Part shown: one piece after another, positions 53,982-63,800 of the stretch
How the letters are laid out: each line of letters begins with the position of its first letter
How positions within the stretch are numbered: position 1 is the stretch's first letter
NCBI RefSeq assembly: GCF_007097365.1
Contig: NZ_VJZR01000008.1
Span: 1 to 64,000 of the forward strand
Reading direction: 5' to 3'
DNA length: 64,000 nucleotides
From: Flavobacterium franklandianum
Lineage (GTDB): Bacteria > Bacteroidota > Bacteroidia > Flavobacteriales > Flavobacteriaceae
Notes under the pieces: generated by a model
What the model was told of the DNA's origin: nothing
Seen by the model: the letters and a program-made list of their open reading frames with translations, nothing else
The model's database searches: none
Translations under genes and position numbers: made by a program

Positions 53982-56508
53982 ATTTTTGTATTCTTTGCTT
54001 GAATACTTTATAAATTTCGATCCAAAATACCGAAACAAATCCCACTAAAATACTCATTCCGATTTGTAAAGCCGTTACTGTATCAAACATAAAGAAATGA
54101 GAAAAAATAGGTATAAAGAGGAGTAAACTGGTTATGAATATCGTGATTCCAATGATGATCAAAACCAAGTTGTTCTTGTATCTAATGGTGGTAAATATCG
54201 AATAATAGAACGAACGATTGGCCAATGTCAAGAAAATATTCGAAGCAATTAAAGTTAGAAATACGACCGTTCTAGTTACACTTTCTGTACAGTTTTCTCT
54301 AACACAATATTGGTATATAAATAAAAGTCCAAGCGTGATAACAAGTCCTTGAACAATACTAATGGTTATTTCTTTTAGATTAAAAAATGTATTCGTAAGT
54401 GGACGTGGTTTTTGCAGCATCAAATTAGATTCCATAGGTTCATTTTCATAAATTATGGAGCAAGTAGGACCCATAATTATTTCCAGAAAAATAATGTGTA
54501 CAGGAGAGAAAATATTGGGATAAATCCATCCTAAGACCAATGGTATAAACACAATCAGCACGATAGGAATGTGGATGGAAATGATGTATTGTATGGCTTT
54601 TTTGAGATTGATGTAGATTTTTCTTCCCATGGCGATGGCGTCAGTCATTTTGGCTAAATCATCATCAATCAGGATGAGGTTGGCAGCTTGTTTGGCAATT
54701 TCGGTTCCTTTTTGCCCCATAGCAATTCCGATGTGTGCCGATTTTAAAGCAGGACCATCGTTTACACCGTCGCCCGTCATCGCCACAATTTGGTTATTGG
54801 CTTTCAAAGCCTCAATAATTTTGATTTTGGCCTCGGGAAACATTCGGGTAAAAATGGTTGTTTCCATCACTTTTTTCTTCAAGCTAGCGTCATCCATTTT
54901 TATCAATTCATCACCATTTAGTGAGTTTTCAGGAGTGTTAAAGCCAATTTGTCTAGCAATTGTTGAAGTGGTTGTAGCATTATCACCCGTAACTATTTTT
55001 ACTTGAATTCCAGCATTATAAAAAGTATCGAATACTTTTTTTATGTTTTCTTTTGGAGGATCATAAAAGGCAACTATTCCTAAAAATTTAAAAGCAAATT
55101 CCTGCTGTGTTTTTGGAAATGTTTTTCCAGCAAATTCAGAAACACCAACGCCCAAAACTCGAAATCCTTCTTTTGACATTGATTCAATTGCGTTATTTAT
55201 TTTTTGGATCTCTCCTTTCGAAAGTATAGAACACGCTATTATGGCCTCTGGAGCGCCTTTGGCAGCAATAATTCTAGTTCCTTTTTGGTTTTCAAAAATG
55301 TGAGTCATCATTGGTGGTTTTCCGTCCAATGGATATTCGTGAATTAATTTAAAATTAGGTCGTTCATCAGTAATTTTTAATTTCGAATACGCTTCGTGAA
55401 GTGCAATTTCCATGCCGTCAAACGGAATGGGTTCGCTTGCCCACATCGAAAGACTTAATAATTCCTGTTCCTTTTTATTTAATTTTTTACTGATTTTATT
55501 TTTGCCATCGTCTGTGTTATCGCCACTGATTTTATCATCTGAAAAGGTGTACCATTTTGCCAAACTCATTTTGTTTAAGGTAATAGTCCCTGTTTTATCC
55601 GTACAAATTACAGTAGCACTTCCCAGGGTTTCGACGGTTTTGGTTTGCTTTACAATAATGCCCATTTTCATCAATCGCCAAGCGCCCAAAGCCATAAATG
55701 TGGTAAAAGCCACTGGAATTTCCTCGGGAATTATACTCATTGCCAAGGTCAGTGCTTTGAGTAAACTGTCTAATAAAAGTCTGGAATTGTAATAATTCAC
55801 TGCCCAGACAATTATAAAAATAATCAAACCAATGAGGGATAATTTTTTTACAAAATTCCCAATCTGCAATTGTAAAGGTGTTTTTTCTTCGGCAATAGAT
55901 TCGATGCTTTTTCCAATTTTTCCCAGTTGCGTTTGGTTGCCAATGGCCGTAACTTCAGAAATTGCCAAACCACTTGCGGCTATCGTTCCCTGAAAAACGC
56001 GATTGTTTTCGGATTTTTCATTTTTAAAAACAGAAAGCGATTCTCCGGTTAAAATAGATTCATTTACCGAAAAATCATTGGATTGAATAATCACACCATC
56101 AGCAGGAATGAAAGTCCCTTCTTCGGATTGTATATAATCGCCCAGAACAATTTCTTCACTTGGAATTTCGATGATTTCACCGTTTCGGATGACTTTACTT
56201 TTGGGTTGCGATAATTTTTTTAGTTCCTCAATAGCATTTCTGCTTTTAGATTCTTGATACAATGAAATGGTAGCAACTAAAATAATTGCTGCCAACATAA
56301 AGATACCATTGCCGTATTCTCCTGTAATGAAATAAATGCTGGTTGCCATTAAAAGTAGCAAAAACATAGGTTCTTTAGTCATCTCAATTAAAGAACCTAG
56401 AAAATGGTTCTTATCTTGATGCTCTAAGGAATTGAGGCCGTTTTTTTTCCTTGATTGAATCACTTCTTCGTTAGAAAGTCCTTGTAATATCGGGGTTGAT
56501 TTTTCCAT
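53980..56508 (-). CDS. P-type ATPase, Ca2+-type (P2)
   Basis: 842-residue cation pump. The actuator motif is NESILTGESLSVFK, the phosphorylation site ICTDKTGTITLN, nucleotide-binding KGAPEAI and the hinge MTGDGVNDGPALKSAHIGIAMG. The M4 segment IPEEIPVAFTTFMALGAWRL corresponds to the calcium-pump PE(G/E)xP site. It resembles the SERCA/PMR1-like P2A group, exporting Ca2+ or Mn2+. Ten transmembrane helices. Convergent with the DUF5723 gene with a 7-bp gap. Confidence 0.92.
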   Translation of the reverse strand: MEKSTPILQGLSNEEVIQSRKKNGLNSLEHQDKNHFLGSLIEMTKEPMFLLLLMATSIYFITGEYGNGIFMLAAIILVATISLYQESKSRNAIEELKKLSQPKSKVIRNGEIIEIPSEEIVLGDYIQSEEGTFIPADGVIIQSNDFSVNESILTGESLSVFKNEKSENNRVFQGTIAASGLAISEVTAIGNQTQLGKIGKSIESIAEEKTPLQLQIGNFVKKLSLIGLIIFIIVWAVNYYNSRLLLDSLLKALTLAMSIIPEEIPVAFTTFMALGAWRLMKMGIIVKQTKTVETLGSATVICTDKTGTITLNKMSLAKWYTFSDDKISGDNTDDGKNKISKKLNKKEQELLSLSMWASEPIPFDGMEIALHEAYSKLKITDERPNFKLIHEYPLDGKPPMMTHIFENQKGTRIIAAKGAPEAIIACSILSKGEIQKINNAIESMSKEGFRVLGVGVSEFAGKTFPKTQQEFAFKFLGIVAFYDPPKENIKKVFDTFYNAGIQVKIVTGDNATTTSTIARQIGFNTPENSLNGDELIKMDDASLKKKVMETTIFTRMFPEAKIKIIEALKANNQIVAMTGDGVNDGPALKSAHIGIAMGQKGTEIAKQAANLILIDDDLAKMTDAIAMGRKIYINLKKAIQYIISIHIPIVLIVFIPLVLGWIYPNIFSPVHIIFLEIIMGPTCSIIYENEPMESNLMLQKPRPLTNTFFNLKEITISIVQGLVITLGLLFIYQYCVRENCTESVTRTVVFLTLIASNIFLTLANRSFYYSIFTTIRYKNNLVLIIIGITIFITSLLLFIPIFSHFFMFDTVTALQIGMSILVGFVSVFWIEIYKVFKQRIQK

Positions 56509-56608
56509 TGGAAAATTTTAACAGTTTTTTTTTTAAACAATTATACAGAGTTTAGAAAATAGAAATTGTTTAAACTGCAATTTAATCATTTATAGCCCAA
56601 GTATGATG

Positions 56609-56636
56609 TTGTTTTGCTTAAGATTGTCTATATTTG
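56609..56636 (+). promoter_or_regulatory. guaB promoter
   Basis: TTG (56609-56611), 17-bp spacer, TATATTTG (56629-56636), 31 bp before the ATG. Confidence 0.55.
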
Positions 56637-56666
56637 CACGCAATTTAACTACAACTTCAAATTGCA

Positions 56667-58139
56667 ATGATAACACACAACTCCAAAATTATCGGCGAAG
56701 GTCTAACTTACGATGACGTATTATTAGTTCCAAACTTTTCCAATGTACTTCCTCGTGAAGTGAGTATCAAATCAAAATTTTCTAGAAATATATCGCTCAA
56801 TGTTCCCATTGTATCCGCTGCTATGGATACTGTTACCGAAAGTGCAATGGCAATTGCGATGGCACAAGAAGGTGGAATTGGCGTTTTGCATAAAAATATG
56901 ACTATCGAGCAACAAGCTGCCAAGGTTCGAAAAGTAAAACGTGCCGAGTCAGGAATGATTATCGATCCAGTAACTTTACCCTTAAATTCTATCGTTGCCG
57001 ATGCCAAAAAAGCAATGAAAGAATATGGCATTGGCGGTATTCCAATTGTGGACGAAAACAGAGTTCTTAAAGGAATTGTTACCAATCGTGATTTGCGTTT
57101 TGAGAACAATAATTCCAGACCTATTATCGAAGTAATGACTAGCGAAAACTTAGTTACTGTTGCCGAAGGAACTTCACTAGCTCAAGCCGAGGTTGTTCTC
57201 CAAGGATATAAAATTGAAAAACTTCCGGTTGTGAATGCCGAAAATAAATTAGTTGGATTAATTACTTTTAGAGATATTACTAAATTAACTCAAAAACCTA
57301 ACGCTAATAAAGACGTATTTGGTCGTTTGTGCGTTGCGGCTGCCATTGGGGTTACAGCTGATGCACTCGAAAGAGCAACTGCTTTGATACAAGCAGGGGT
57401 CGATGCCATAATTATTGATACGGCTCACGGACATACTCAAGGCGTTGTGAATGTTTTGAAGGATATAAAAGCTAAATTTCCAAAAGTGGATGTTATCGTT
57501 GGAAATATAGCTACACCAGAAGCAGCCATATTTCTAGTTGAAAATGGTGCCGATGGAGTAAAAGTTGGTATTGGACCTGGTTCCATTTGTACTACTCGTA
57601 TCATCGCAGGTGTTGGATTTCCTCAGTTTTCTGCTGTTCTAGAAGTGGCAGCAGCTTTGAAAGGAACAGGAGTTCCCGTTATTGCCGATGGTGGAATTCG
57701 ATACACAGGAGATATTCCAAAAGCAATTGCTGCAGGAGCTGATTGTGTGATGTTAGGGTCGCTTCTTGCTGGAACGATGGAATCTCCAGGAGAAACCATT
57801 ATTTTCGAGGGTAGAAAATTCAAATCGTATCGTGGAATGGGTTCTGTTGAAGCCATGGAAGGTGGATCGAAAGACCGTTATTTCCAAGATGTGGAAGATG
57901 ATGTGAAGAAATTAGTTCCCGAAGGAATTGTGGGTCGTGTGCCTTACAAAGGCGAATTGGAAGAAAGTATGCAACAATTCATCGGCGGACTTCGTGCCGG
58001 AATGGGCTATTGTGGTGCCAAAGATGTTCCAACATTGCAAGAAACAGGTCGTTTTGTTCGCATTACTTCTAGCGGAATTACCGAAAGTCATCCTCATAAT
58101 GTGACGATTACCAAAGAAGCTCCGAATTATTCGAGATAA
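56667..58139 (+). CDS. guaB: IMP dehydrogenase
   Basis: 490-residue NAD-dependent enzyme converting IMP to XMP, the committed guanine step. The N-terminal ~90 residues begin [20 protein letters not shown]. Two CBS modules follow (~95-205: [43 protein letters not shown]). The active-site Cys is C308 in [10 protein letters not shown], with [11 protein letters not shown] before it and the flap GSKDRYF and arginine region [10 protein letters not shown] after it. Full length. A strong terminator follows. Confidence 0.96.
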   Translation: MITHNSKIIGEGLTYDDVLLVPNFSNVLPREVSIKSKFSRNISLNVPIVSAAMDTVTESAMAIAMAQEGGIGVLHKNMTIEQQAAKVRKVKRAESGMIIDPVTLPLNSIVADAKKAMKEYGIGGIPIVDENRVLKGIVTNRDLRFENNNSRPIIEVMTSENLVTVAEGTSLAQAEVVLQGYKIEKLPVVNAENKLVGLITFRDITKLTQKPNANKDVFGRLCVAAAIGVTADALERATALIQAGVDAIIIDTAHGHTQGVVNVLKDIKAKFPKVDVIVGNIATPEAAIFLVENGADGVKVGIGPGSICTTRIIAGVGFPQFSAVLEVAAALKGTGVPVIADGGIRYTGDIPKAIAAGADCVMLGSLLAGTMESPGETIIFEGRKFKSYRGMGSVEAMEGGSKDRYFQDVEDDVKKLVPEGIVGRVPYKGELEESMQQFIGGLRAGMGYCGAKDVPTLQETGRFVRITSSGITESHPHNVTITKEAPNYSR

Positions 58140-58160
58140 AATAAGACGAAAGTCTAAAAT

Positions 58161-58198
58161 AAAAAAGGTGTAAGATTCAGTTCTTGCACCTTTTTTTT
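58161..58198 (+). terminator. guaB terminator
   Basis: GGTGTAAGA / TCTTGCACC stem (58167-58175, 58182-58190; one U-G pair) preceded by six A and followed by eight T. Confidence 0.88.
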
Positions 58199-58257
58199 AG
58201 AAATATGATTATGAGCTATTTTGTCTCCCTCTCTTTCGTAGAGAGTCAGTGGGAGAA

Positions 58258-60498
58258 TTAATCGTGAACCAAATCAGCCAATAATTTTTTATCACCTACA
58301 ATCCAAAGGATATCGTCTTTTTCTAAAATAACATCCGATTCTGGGTTTAAGGTTCGGTTTCCTCTTTTTTCGATTCCCACAATCAGTCCTTTAGTGTTTT
58401 CACGTAGCCTCGATTCCTTAATGCTTTTTCCTATGAAAGTGTGGTTTTTCAATTCGATCTGGTTTAAGACAATATCAGGTTCTTTGATTTCTGGTGAAAC
58501 ATCGGTCTCATGTTGGTCTAAATATTTTTTAAATTCTTGTACTTGTATATCGGTTCCAATCACACAGACTTCGTCTCCAGGAAAAATTCGTTCGTTTCTT
58601 TGAGGAATATGAATCGTGATTTCACCTCTTTTGATGGATACAATATTAATACCTAAGAGCTCTCTAAGTTGTAAGTTCTTTAAAGATTCGCCTGCAATAT
58701 TCGATTCGGTTACAATATCAAAAACCGCCATATGTCCATCCCAAGGGGTTAAATCGCTTCGGCTTCTTTTGGCTTTTGCAATTTCTCTTCCGTTTAAATT
58801 GGCCAGAAAATGATTTTCAATTTTATGGTACCGAATGTGGAGTTTCTTTTGGAAAATTAAATAAATGATGATGGCAATTATTAATGCAATCAAGGCAATT
58901 ACTGGCGAAAAGAATATATTTAATAATAATCCAATGAAGAAAATAGACAATAGAATACGTACAAAAAATAACATAGTCAGCGGACCACGTGATTTTCGGT
59001 CGTGCATTAATTGTTCTACTTCAGCAATAGCAACTCTTCTAAAAGCGAGTGCCCACAAAAATGGAGCTATTATACTCAATGTAATCAAAGCACCAAGCGC
59101 ATTTCCTAATTGATAATCATTAACCAAAGGCAATATATATCTTGAGGAAAGCAGAATTATGGCCAGAATTATTGCCACAAGTGCAATTACTTGAATTAAA
59201 AAAGCATTGATGACGGTTTGCCATAAACTGACAGTTCTTATAGCTTGCGTGCTGGCAGAATACCGTTCGATACGTTTGGTCCATTTCCGAGGTAATTTAT
59301 GCGCTAAATATTCAGAAAAAGGGAGTGAATATTTAATCATAAACGGAGTTGTGAAAACTGTTACAGCCGATACCGCCACGACAATTGGATACAAGAAAGA
59401 ACTTGTGGCGTTCAAAGTGACACCTAAAGTGGCTATGATAAATGAAAATTCCCCAATTTGAGACAAACTCATTCCAGTTCTGATGGAATCTTTCAAAGGT
59501 TGCCCCGACAGCAAAGCACCAAAAGTAGAACTGATGGATTGTCCAAAAATGGTAATAAACGAAAGTATTATGACTGGAATAGCATGTTCATACAAAGCAG
59601 CTGGGTCGATTAGCATCCCTACCGATACGAAAAAAACAGCACCAAATAAATCTTTTACAGGTTTTACCAAATGCTCAATGTGTTCCGCTTGAGTGGTTTC
59701 GGCAATGATAGAACCCATAATAAAAGCACCCAAAGCTGGTGAAAATCCCACATTGGCAGCAAGCCCAACCATTGTCAAACACAAGGCTAAGGAAATGATC
59801 AGCAACATTTCGTCAGTCAATAAATGTTTGGTTTTTTTGAGTACTGTTGGAATGATAAAAATACCGCCCAAAAACCAAATCACCAGAAAAAATAAAAGTT
59901 TCAAAACCGACATTAACAAATCCATTCCAGAAAACTGATTGCTCACTGCAATGGTTGATAATAAAACCATCATCAAAATGGCTAATATGTCCTGAACGAT
60001 TAGCGAGCCAATTACAATTCCTGCAAATTTTTGTGTTTTTACGCCTAATTCATCAAAGGTTTTTAGAATTATTGTGGTCGATGAAATCGAAAGAATAACG
60101 CCTAAAAAAATACTATCTATTTTTCCCCAATCCATCCATTGACCTACAGAATAACCCAAAAGGCACATCACGACAATTTGTGTGCCTGCTGTGATAGAAG
60201 CGGTTCCGCCCACTTTCATCAATTTTTTGAAACTAAATTCTAAACCAAGGCTAAACAATAAAAAGATGACTCCAATCTCTGCCCAAACTTCTACGCTTTT
60301 AATTTCTTTTACCGAAGGAAAAAAATCGAAGTGGTTTCCAGCCAAAAAACCCGCAATCAAATAGCCTAAAACTAGTGGCTGTTTTAATTTTCGAAATATC
60401 AAAACGGCAATTCCAGCAGTCATCAAAATCAGTCCTAAATCGCTGATTAAGGGCTCTAAGTTATGAGAGGCTTCGGCTACTTTTTCTGCTGTACTCAT
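58258..60498 (-). CDS. CPA2 Kef-type cation/proton antiporter with TrkA-C domains
   Basis: 746-residue inner-membrane protein. Residues ~15-400 form the antiporter fold (VLGYLIAGFLAGNHFDFF, EIGVIFLLFSLGLEFSFKKL, SLIVQDILAILMMV with the ion-site Asp). A second hydrophobic block (~430-560) precedes two TrkA-C (RCK-C) ligand domains: NLQLRELLGINIVSIKRGEITIHIPQR-type and KSIKESRLRENTKGLIVGIEKRG. This double TrkA-C layout suggests K+ or Na+ exchange gated by a small ligand. Single gene. Confidence 0.9.
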   Translation of the reverse strand: MSTAEKVAEASHNLEPLISDLGLILMTAGIAVLIFRKLKQPLVLGYLIAGFLAGNHFDFFPSVKEIKSVEVWAEIGVIFLLFSLGLEFSFKKLMKVGGTASITAGTQIVVMCLLGYSVGQWMDWGKIDSIFLGVILSISSTTIILKTFDELGVKTQKFAGIVIGSLIVQDILAILMMVLLSTIAVSNQFSGMDLLMSVLKLLFFLVIWFLGGIFIIPTVLKKTKHLLTDEMLLIISLALCLTMVGLAANVGFSPALGAFIMGSIIAETTQAEHIEHLVKPVKDLFGAVFFVSVGMLIDPAALYEHAIPVIILSFITIFGQSISSTFGALLSGQPLKDSIRTGMSLSQIGEFSFIIATLGVTLNATSSFLYPIVVAVSAVTVFTTPFMIKYSLPFSEYLAHKLPRKWTKRIERYSASTQAIRTVSLWQTVINAFLIQVIALVAIILAIILLSSRYILPLVNDYQLGNALGALITLSIIAPFLWALAFRRVAIAEVEQLMHDRKSRGPLTMLFFVRILLSIFFIGLLLNIFFSPVIALIALIIAIIIYLIFQKKLHIRYHKIENHFLANLNGREIAKAKRSRSDLTPWDGHMAVFDIVTESNIAGESLKNLQLRELLGINIVSIKRGEITIHIPQRNERIFPGDEVCVIGTDIQVQEFKKYLDQHETDVSPEIKEPDIVLNQIELKNHTFIGKSIKESRLRENTKGLIVGIEKRGNRTLNPESDVILEKDDILWIVGDKKLLADLVHD

Positions 60499-60670
60499 AG
60501 GTCTTGTTTGTGTTTTATTCTGTTTTTGGTAAGATACAAAATATCTTTATTTGAAAAGTTAAACATTGTTGAAAAGCCTAATTATTGTCAGTTTTAAATA
60601 AATAATTACTTTTGAAACAGGTTTATTTATTCTATTTCAGGAGAAATCGATAATGGTTTGAAGATGTTTT

Positions 60671-61441
60671 TTATTTAAAATTATCCAAATTTGAGACAGT
60701 GTAAAACTTCATTTTGTTGTTTTTGATGTATTTACAAACATATTCTAATGTTTTATTTTCAGTTTGATAATCTCCAGTCACATTTTTTACGGTTTTATGA
60801 CTATTCAGAATCAAAATTTTATTGTGCTTTTTGGCAAAATCCAATAATTTCAAAAGATGGGGGATATTAAAGTCATTGTGGGTATCATCGATACTAAAGC
60901 TGAAAATCAAATTAGAATGGCTAAAATAACAGCCTTGTTTATCAGCAATTTCTTCACGAAATGCTCTACCTCTGATTATTTTAAATTTTTTCAAAAGAGC
61001 AGCATCCAGTTTTTTTGTTCTTCCGCCATAGGGATAGGCAAAAGAACTTACTTTTAGTCCATAAAAATCCATCAAATACAACATCGGATTGATTTCCCGG
61101 TTCATGTACTCATTGATGGTATGAACACGGGTATAATCTGCGGCGTTTAGGTGATTTAAACCGTGACCAGCTATCTCGTGTCCTTCCTTTTGTAATTCAA
61201 GAAGTTTCTGGATCTGGTGATGTTTTAAGGTGTTTATTCTGCAAACAAAGAAAGTCCCTTTCCAACCGTATTTTTTTAATTCCTGATTCGTAGCAAACCA
61301 TTCGTTTACATAAGCATCATCAAAAGACAAAATCACACCAGCTTTGTAGGCTTTTTTTATGGGTTTAGGGTTTTCCTTTTCACAAGAAAATAAGAGAAAC
61401 AGAGTACAAAATAATGTGATTTTTAGAATGCAATTCTTCAT
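60671..61441 (-). CDS. polysaccharide deacetylase lipoprotein
   Basis: 256-residue lipoprotein (lipobox LFSC). The NodB-homology domain is shown by GVILSFDDAYVNEW (motif 1 with catalytic and metal Asp), HEIAGHGLNHLNA (motif 2 with metal histidines) and SFAYPYGGRTKKLDAALLKK (motif 3). Likely removes acetyl groups from a surface or dietary polysaccharide. It begins 30 bp after purB and may be read from it. Confidence 0.9.
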   Translation of the reverse strand: MKNCILKITLFCTLFLLFSCEKENPKPIKKAYKAGVILSFDDAYVNEWFATNQELKKYGWKGTFFVCRINTLKHHQIQKLLELQKEGHEIAGHGLNHLNAADYTRVHTINEYMNREINPMLYLMDFYGLKVSSFAYPYGGRTKKLDAALLKKFKIIRGRAFREEIADKQGCYFSHSNLIFSFSIDDTHNDFNIPHLLKLLDFAKKHNKILILNSHKTVKNVTGDYQTENKTLEYVCKYIKNNKMKFYTVSNLDNFK

Positions 61442-61471
61442 TATTACTTTGTACTTTAAGAATGGTTTTTA

Positions 61472-62818
61472 TTAAATCCCCAAGAAATTACTTGGCGTGA
61501 TTTGCATCAATTCGGCTTTAATTTCAGGTGAAACATCTAAAGTTGCGATGAAATTATGAATGGCTTTTTTGTCAATAGCTTCATTGGTTCTTGTCAATCC
61601 TTTCAATGCTTCATACGGATTTGGATAGGCTTCACGACGCAAGATTGTTTGAATCGCTTCGGCAACAACTGCCCAGTTTTTCTCTAAATCTTCGTGGAAT
61701 TTTGGTTCGTTCAACAATAGTTTGTTCAAGCCTTTCAACGTAGCTTCAAAAGCGATTAATGTGTGTCCTATTGGTACGCCAATATTTCTCAAAACCGTAC
61801 TATCGGTCAAGTCGCGTTGCAATCTTGATAGTGGTAATTTAGCTGAAAGATGTTCGAAAATAGCATTGGCCATTCCTAAATTTCCTTCCGAATTTTCAAA
61901 ATCTATCGGGTTTACTTTGTGTGGCATTGCCGATGATCCAATTTCTCCCGCTTTGATTTTTTGTTTGAAATATTCCATCGAAACGTAAGTCCAAATGTCT
62001 CTGTCTAAATCAATAATGATGGTGTTGATTCTTTTCAACGCATCGAAAAAAGCAGCAAAATGATCGTAATGTTCGATTTGTGTAGTCGGGAAGGAGTGGT
62101 GTAATCCAAGAATTTCTTCCACGAAAGTACCACCAAATTTTCTCCAATCAATTTGTGGATAAGCCACGTGATGGGCATTGTAATTTCCGGTTGCGCCACC
62201 AAATTTTGCTGCAAAAGGAATGTTAAACAACAAACGCATTTGCTCTTCTAGACGTTCTACAAAAACACCAATTTCTTTACCCAAACGTGTTGGCGAAGCC
62301 GGTTGTCCGTGAGTTCTGGCTAGCATTGGAATGTCACGCCATTCGATACTCAAATCTTTTAATTTTGAGGTCAAAGTGATTAGTGATGGCATATATACTT
62401 TCTCGAAAGCGTCTTTTGTCGAAAGTGGAATCGCTGTATTATTGATGTCTTGCGATGTTAATCCAAAGTGGATAAACTCTTTGTATTGTGATAAGCCTAA
62501 TTTTTCGAAAGCATCTTTGATGAAATATTCTACCGCTTTTACATCGTGGTTGGTTACTTTTTCGGTTTCTTTTATCCAAAGTGCGTCTTCGGTAGAGAAG
62601 TTTTTATAGATGTTGCGTAAACTTTCGAATAGATTTGGGTTTACGGCTGCAAGTTGAGGTAAAGGAATTTCGCAAAGCGCAATAAAGTATTCAATTTCAA
62701 CCAATACACGGTATTTGATTAAAGCTTCTTCTGAGAAAAATTTTGAAAGTGAACTTGTTTTGCTTCTGTATCTCCCGTCGATTGGCGATACGGCGTTTAA
62801 TTCGTTTAGTGTAGTCAT
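61472..62818 (-). CDS. purB: adenylosuccinate lyase
   Basis: 448-residue fumarase-superfamily lyase acting twice in purine synthesis, releasing fumarate from SAICAR and adenylosuccinate. It opens LNAVSPIDGRYRSKTSSLSK. HFGLTSQDINNTAIPL and MLARTHGQPASPTRLGKE hold the substrate-binding Ser and catalytic His; the signature is GEIGSSAMPHKVNPIDFEN. This is the E. coli-type PurB. TATTTTTG on the minus strand at 62842-62849 is a possible -7 box, 24 bp upstream of the start. Confidence 0.95.
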   Translation of the reverse strand: MTTLNELNAVSPIDGRYRSKTSSLSKFFSEEALIKYRVLVEIEYFIALCEIPLPQLAAVNPNLFESLRNIYKNFSTEDALWIKETEKVTNHDVKAVEYFIKDAFEKLGLSQYKEFIHFGLTSQDINNTAIPLSTKDAFEKVYMPSLITLTSKLKDLSIEWRDIPMLARTHGQPASPTRLGKEIGVFVERLEEQMRLLFNIPFAAKFGGATGNYNAHHVAYPQIDWRKFGGTFVEEILGLHHSFPTTQIEHYDHFAAFFDALKRINTIIIDLDRDIWTYVSMEYFKQKIKAGEIGSSAMPHKVNPIDFENSEGNLGMANAIFEHLSAKLPLSRLQRDLTDSTVLRNIGVPIGHTLIAFEATLKGLNKLLLNEPKFHEDLEKNWAVVAEAIQTILRREAYPNPYEALKGLTRTNEAIDKKAIHNFIATLDVSPEIKAELMQITPSNFLGI

Positions 62819-62932
62819 TGTTGTTGGTTTTTTAGAAAGCGCAAAAATAAGGAATAGTGTTCAGTATTCAGTGTTTAGTGTTCAGTTTTTTAATTTAAAT
62901 TGATTTTGAAATTGCTATTGCCATTGAAATCG

Positions 62933-63625
62933 TTATTTCATTTTTTTAAGATCTTTTTGAATAATTTTCATTCCTTTTGAGCCTGTTGTAGCAATGATTT
63001 TGATGTCATTTGGCAAGTCATAAATGGGTACTGGTTTTGGGTCAATGTAAAACACTGGAATGCTTGGTTTGGCAAAATTCATTAAGCCTGCCGCGGGATA
63101 AACTTGTAGTGAAGTCCCAATAATAATAAGAATATCGGCTTTTTCGACAATAGTTACAGCTTCTTCCAAAGCGGGAACTTCCTCGCCAAACCAAACGATA
63201 TGTGGGCGCAATTGGTTTCCTTTATCATCAATATCGCCTGAATTTAAATCGGTTTCCCAGTCTAGAATATAGTTTTGGTTTGCTGTACTTCTTACTTTTA
63301 ACAGTTCACCGTGAAGATGCAGCACATTCGAACTTCCTGCTTTCGTGTGTAAATTATCTACGTTTTGGGTAATGATTGAAACTTCGAAATCCTTTTCTAA
63401 TTCTGCTAAGATTTGATGTCCAAGATTGGGTTGAACCTCGTGTAATTGTTTGCGTCTTTGATTGTAAAAGTCAAGCACCAATTCAGGATTTTTTTGCCAA
63501 CCCTCGGGCGTTGCCACATCCATCACATTATGACCTTCCCAAAGTCCGTCGGCATCACGAAATGTTTTGATTCCACTTTCGGCACTGATTCCTGCTCCAG
63601 TTAAAACGACTAGTTTCTTTTTCAT
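62933..63625 (-). CDS. SIR2-family NAD-dependent protein deacylase, cysteine-free
   Basis: 230-residue sirtuin. NAD-binding GAGISAESGIKTFRDADGLW, SIITQNVDNLHTKAGSS with the ribose-binding residues, and catalytic His in VLHLHGELLK are intact. Y54 and R57 (DFYNQRRKQ) match the Tyr-x-x-Arg pair of class III enzymes that remove succinyl or malonyl groups. The protein contains no cysteine, so the structural Zn site of most sirtuins is absent. CobB-like; annotated as cobB in many genomes. 114 bp upstream of purB on the same strand. Confidence 0.88.
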   Translation of the reverse strand: MKKKLVVLTGAGISAESGIKTFRDADGLWEGHNVMDVATPEGWQKNPELVLDFYNQRRKQLHEVQPNLGHQILAELEKDFEVSIITQNVDNLHTKAGSSNVLHLHGELLKVRSTANQNYILDWETDLNSGDIDDKGNQLRPHIVWFGEEVPALEEAVTIVEKADILIIIGTSLQVYPAAGLMNFAKPSIPVFYIDPKPVPIYDLPNDIKIIATTGSKGMKIIQKDLKKMK

Positions 63626-63684
63626 GTTTTTTTTTTACCGCAGATGCGCAGATTTTTGGAATTATTTTTTAATAATCTGCGAAC

Positions 63685-63711
63685 CGAACCATAGCGAATA
63701 GGCGAAGCAAT
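63685..63711 (+). repeat. dispersed GCGATAGCGAAAAGGCGAAG repeat, copy 3
   Basis: CGAACCATAGCGAATAGGCGAAGCAAT. It lies within a CCGCAGAT ... ATCTGCGG inverted pair in the sirtuin-trmH gap, which holds nothing else. Confidence 0.6.
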
Positions 63712-63800
63712 CTGCGGTTATTTTTTTTCTTTTCTTTCAATTTTAAATTGGAAATAAAACTACTCTTTTTTAGTATTTTTACCAAAAATAATTATGCAAT

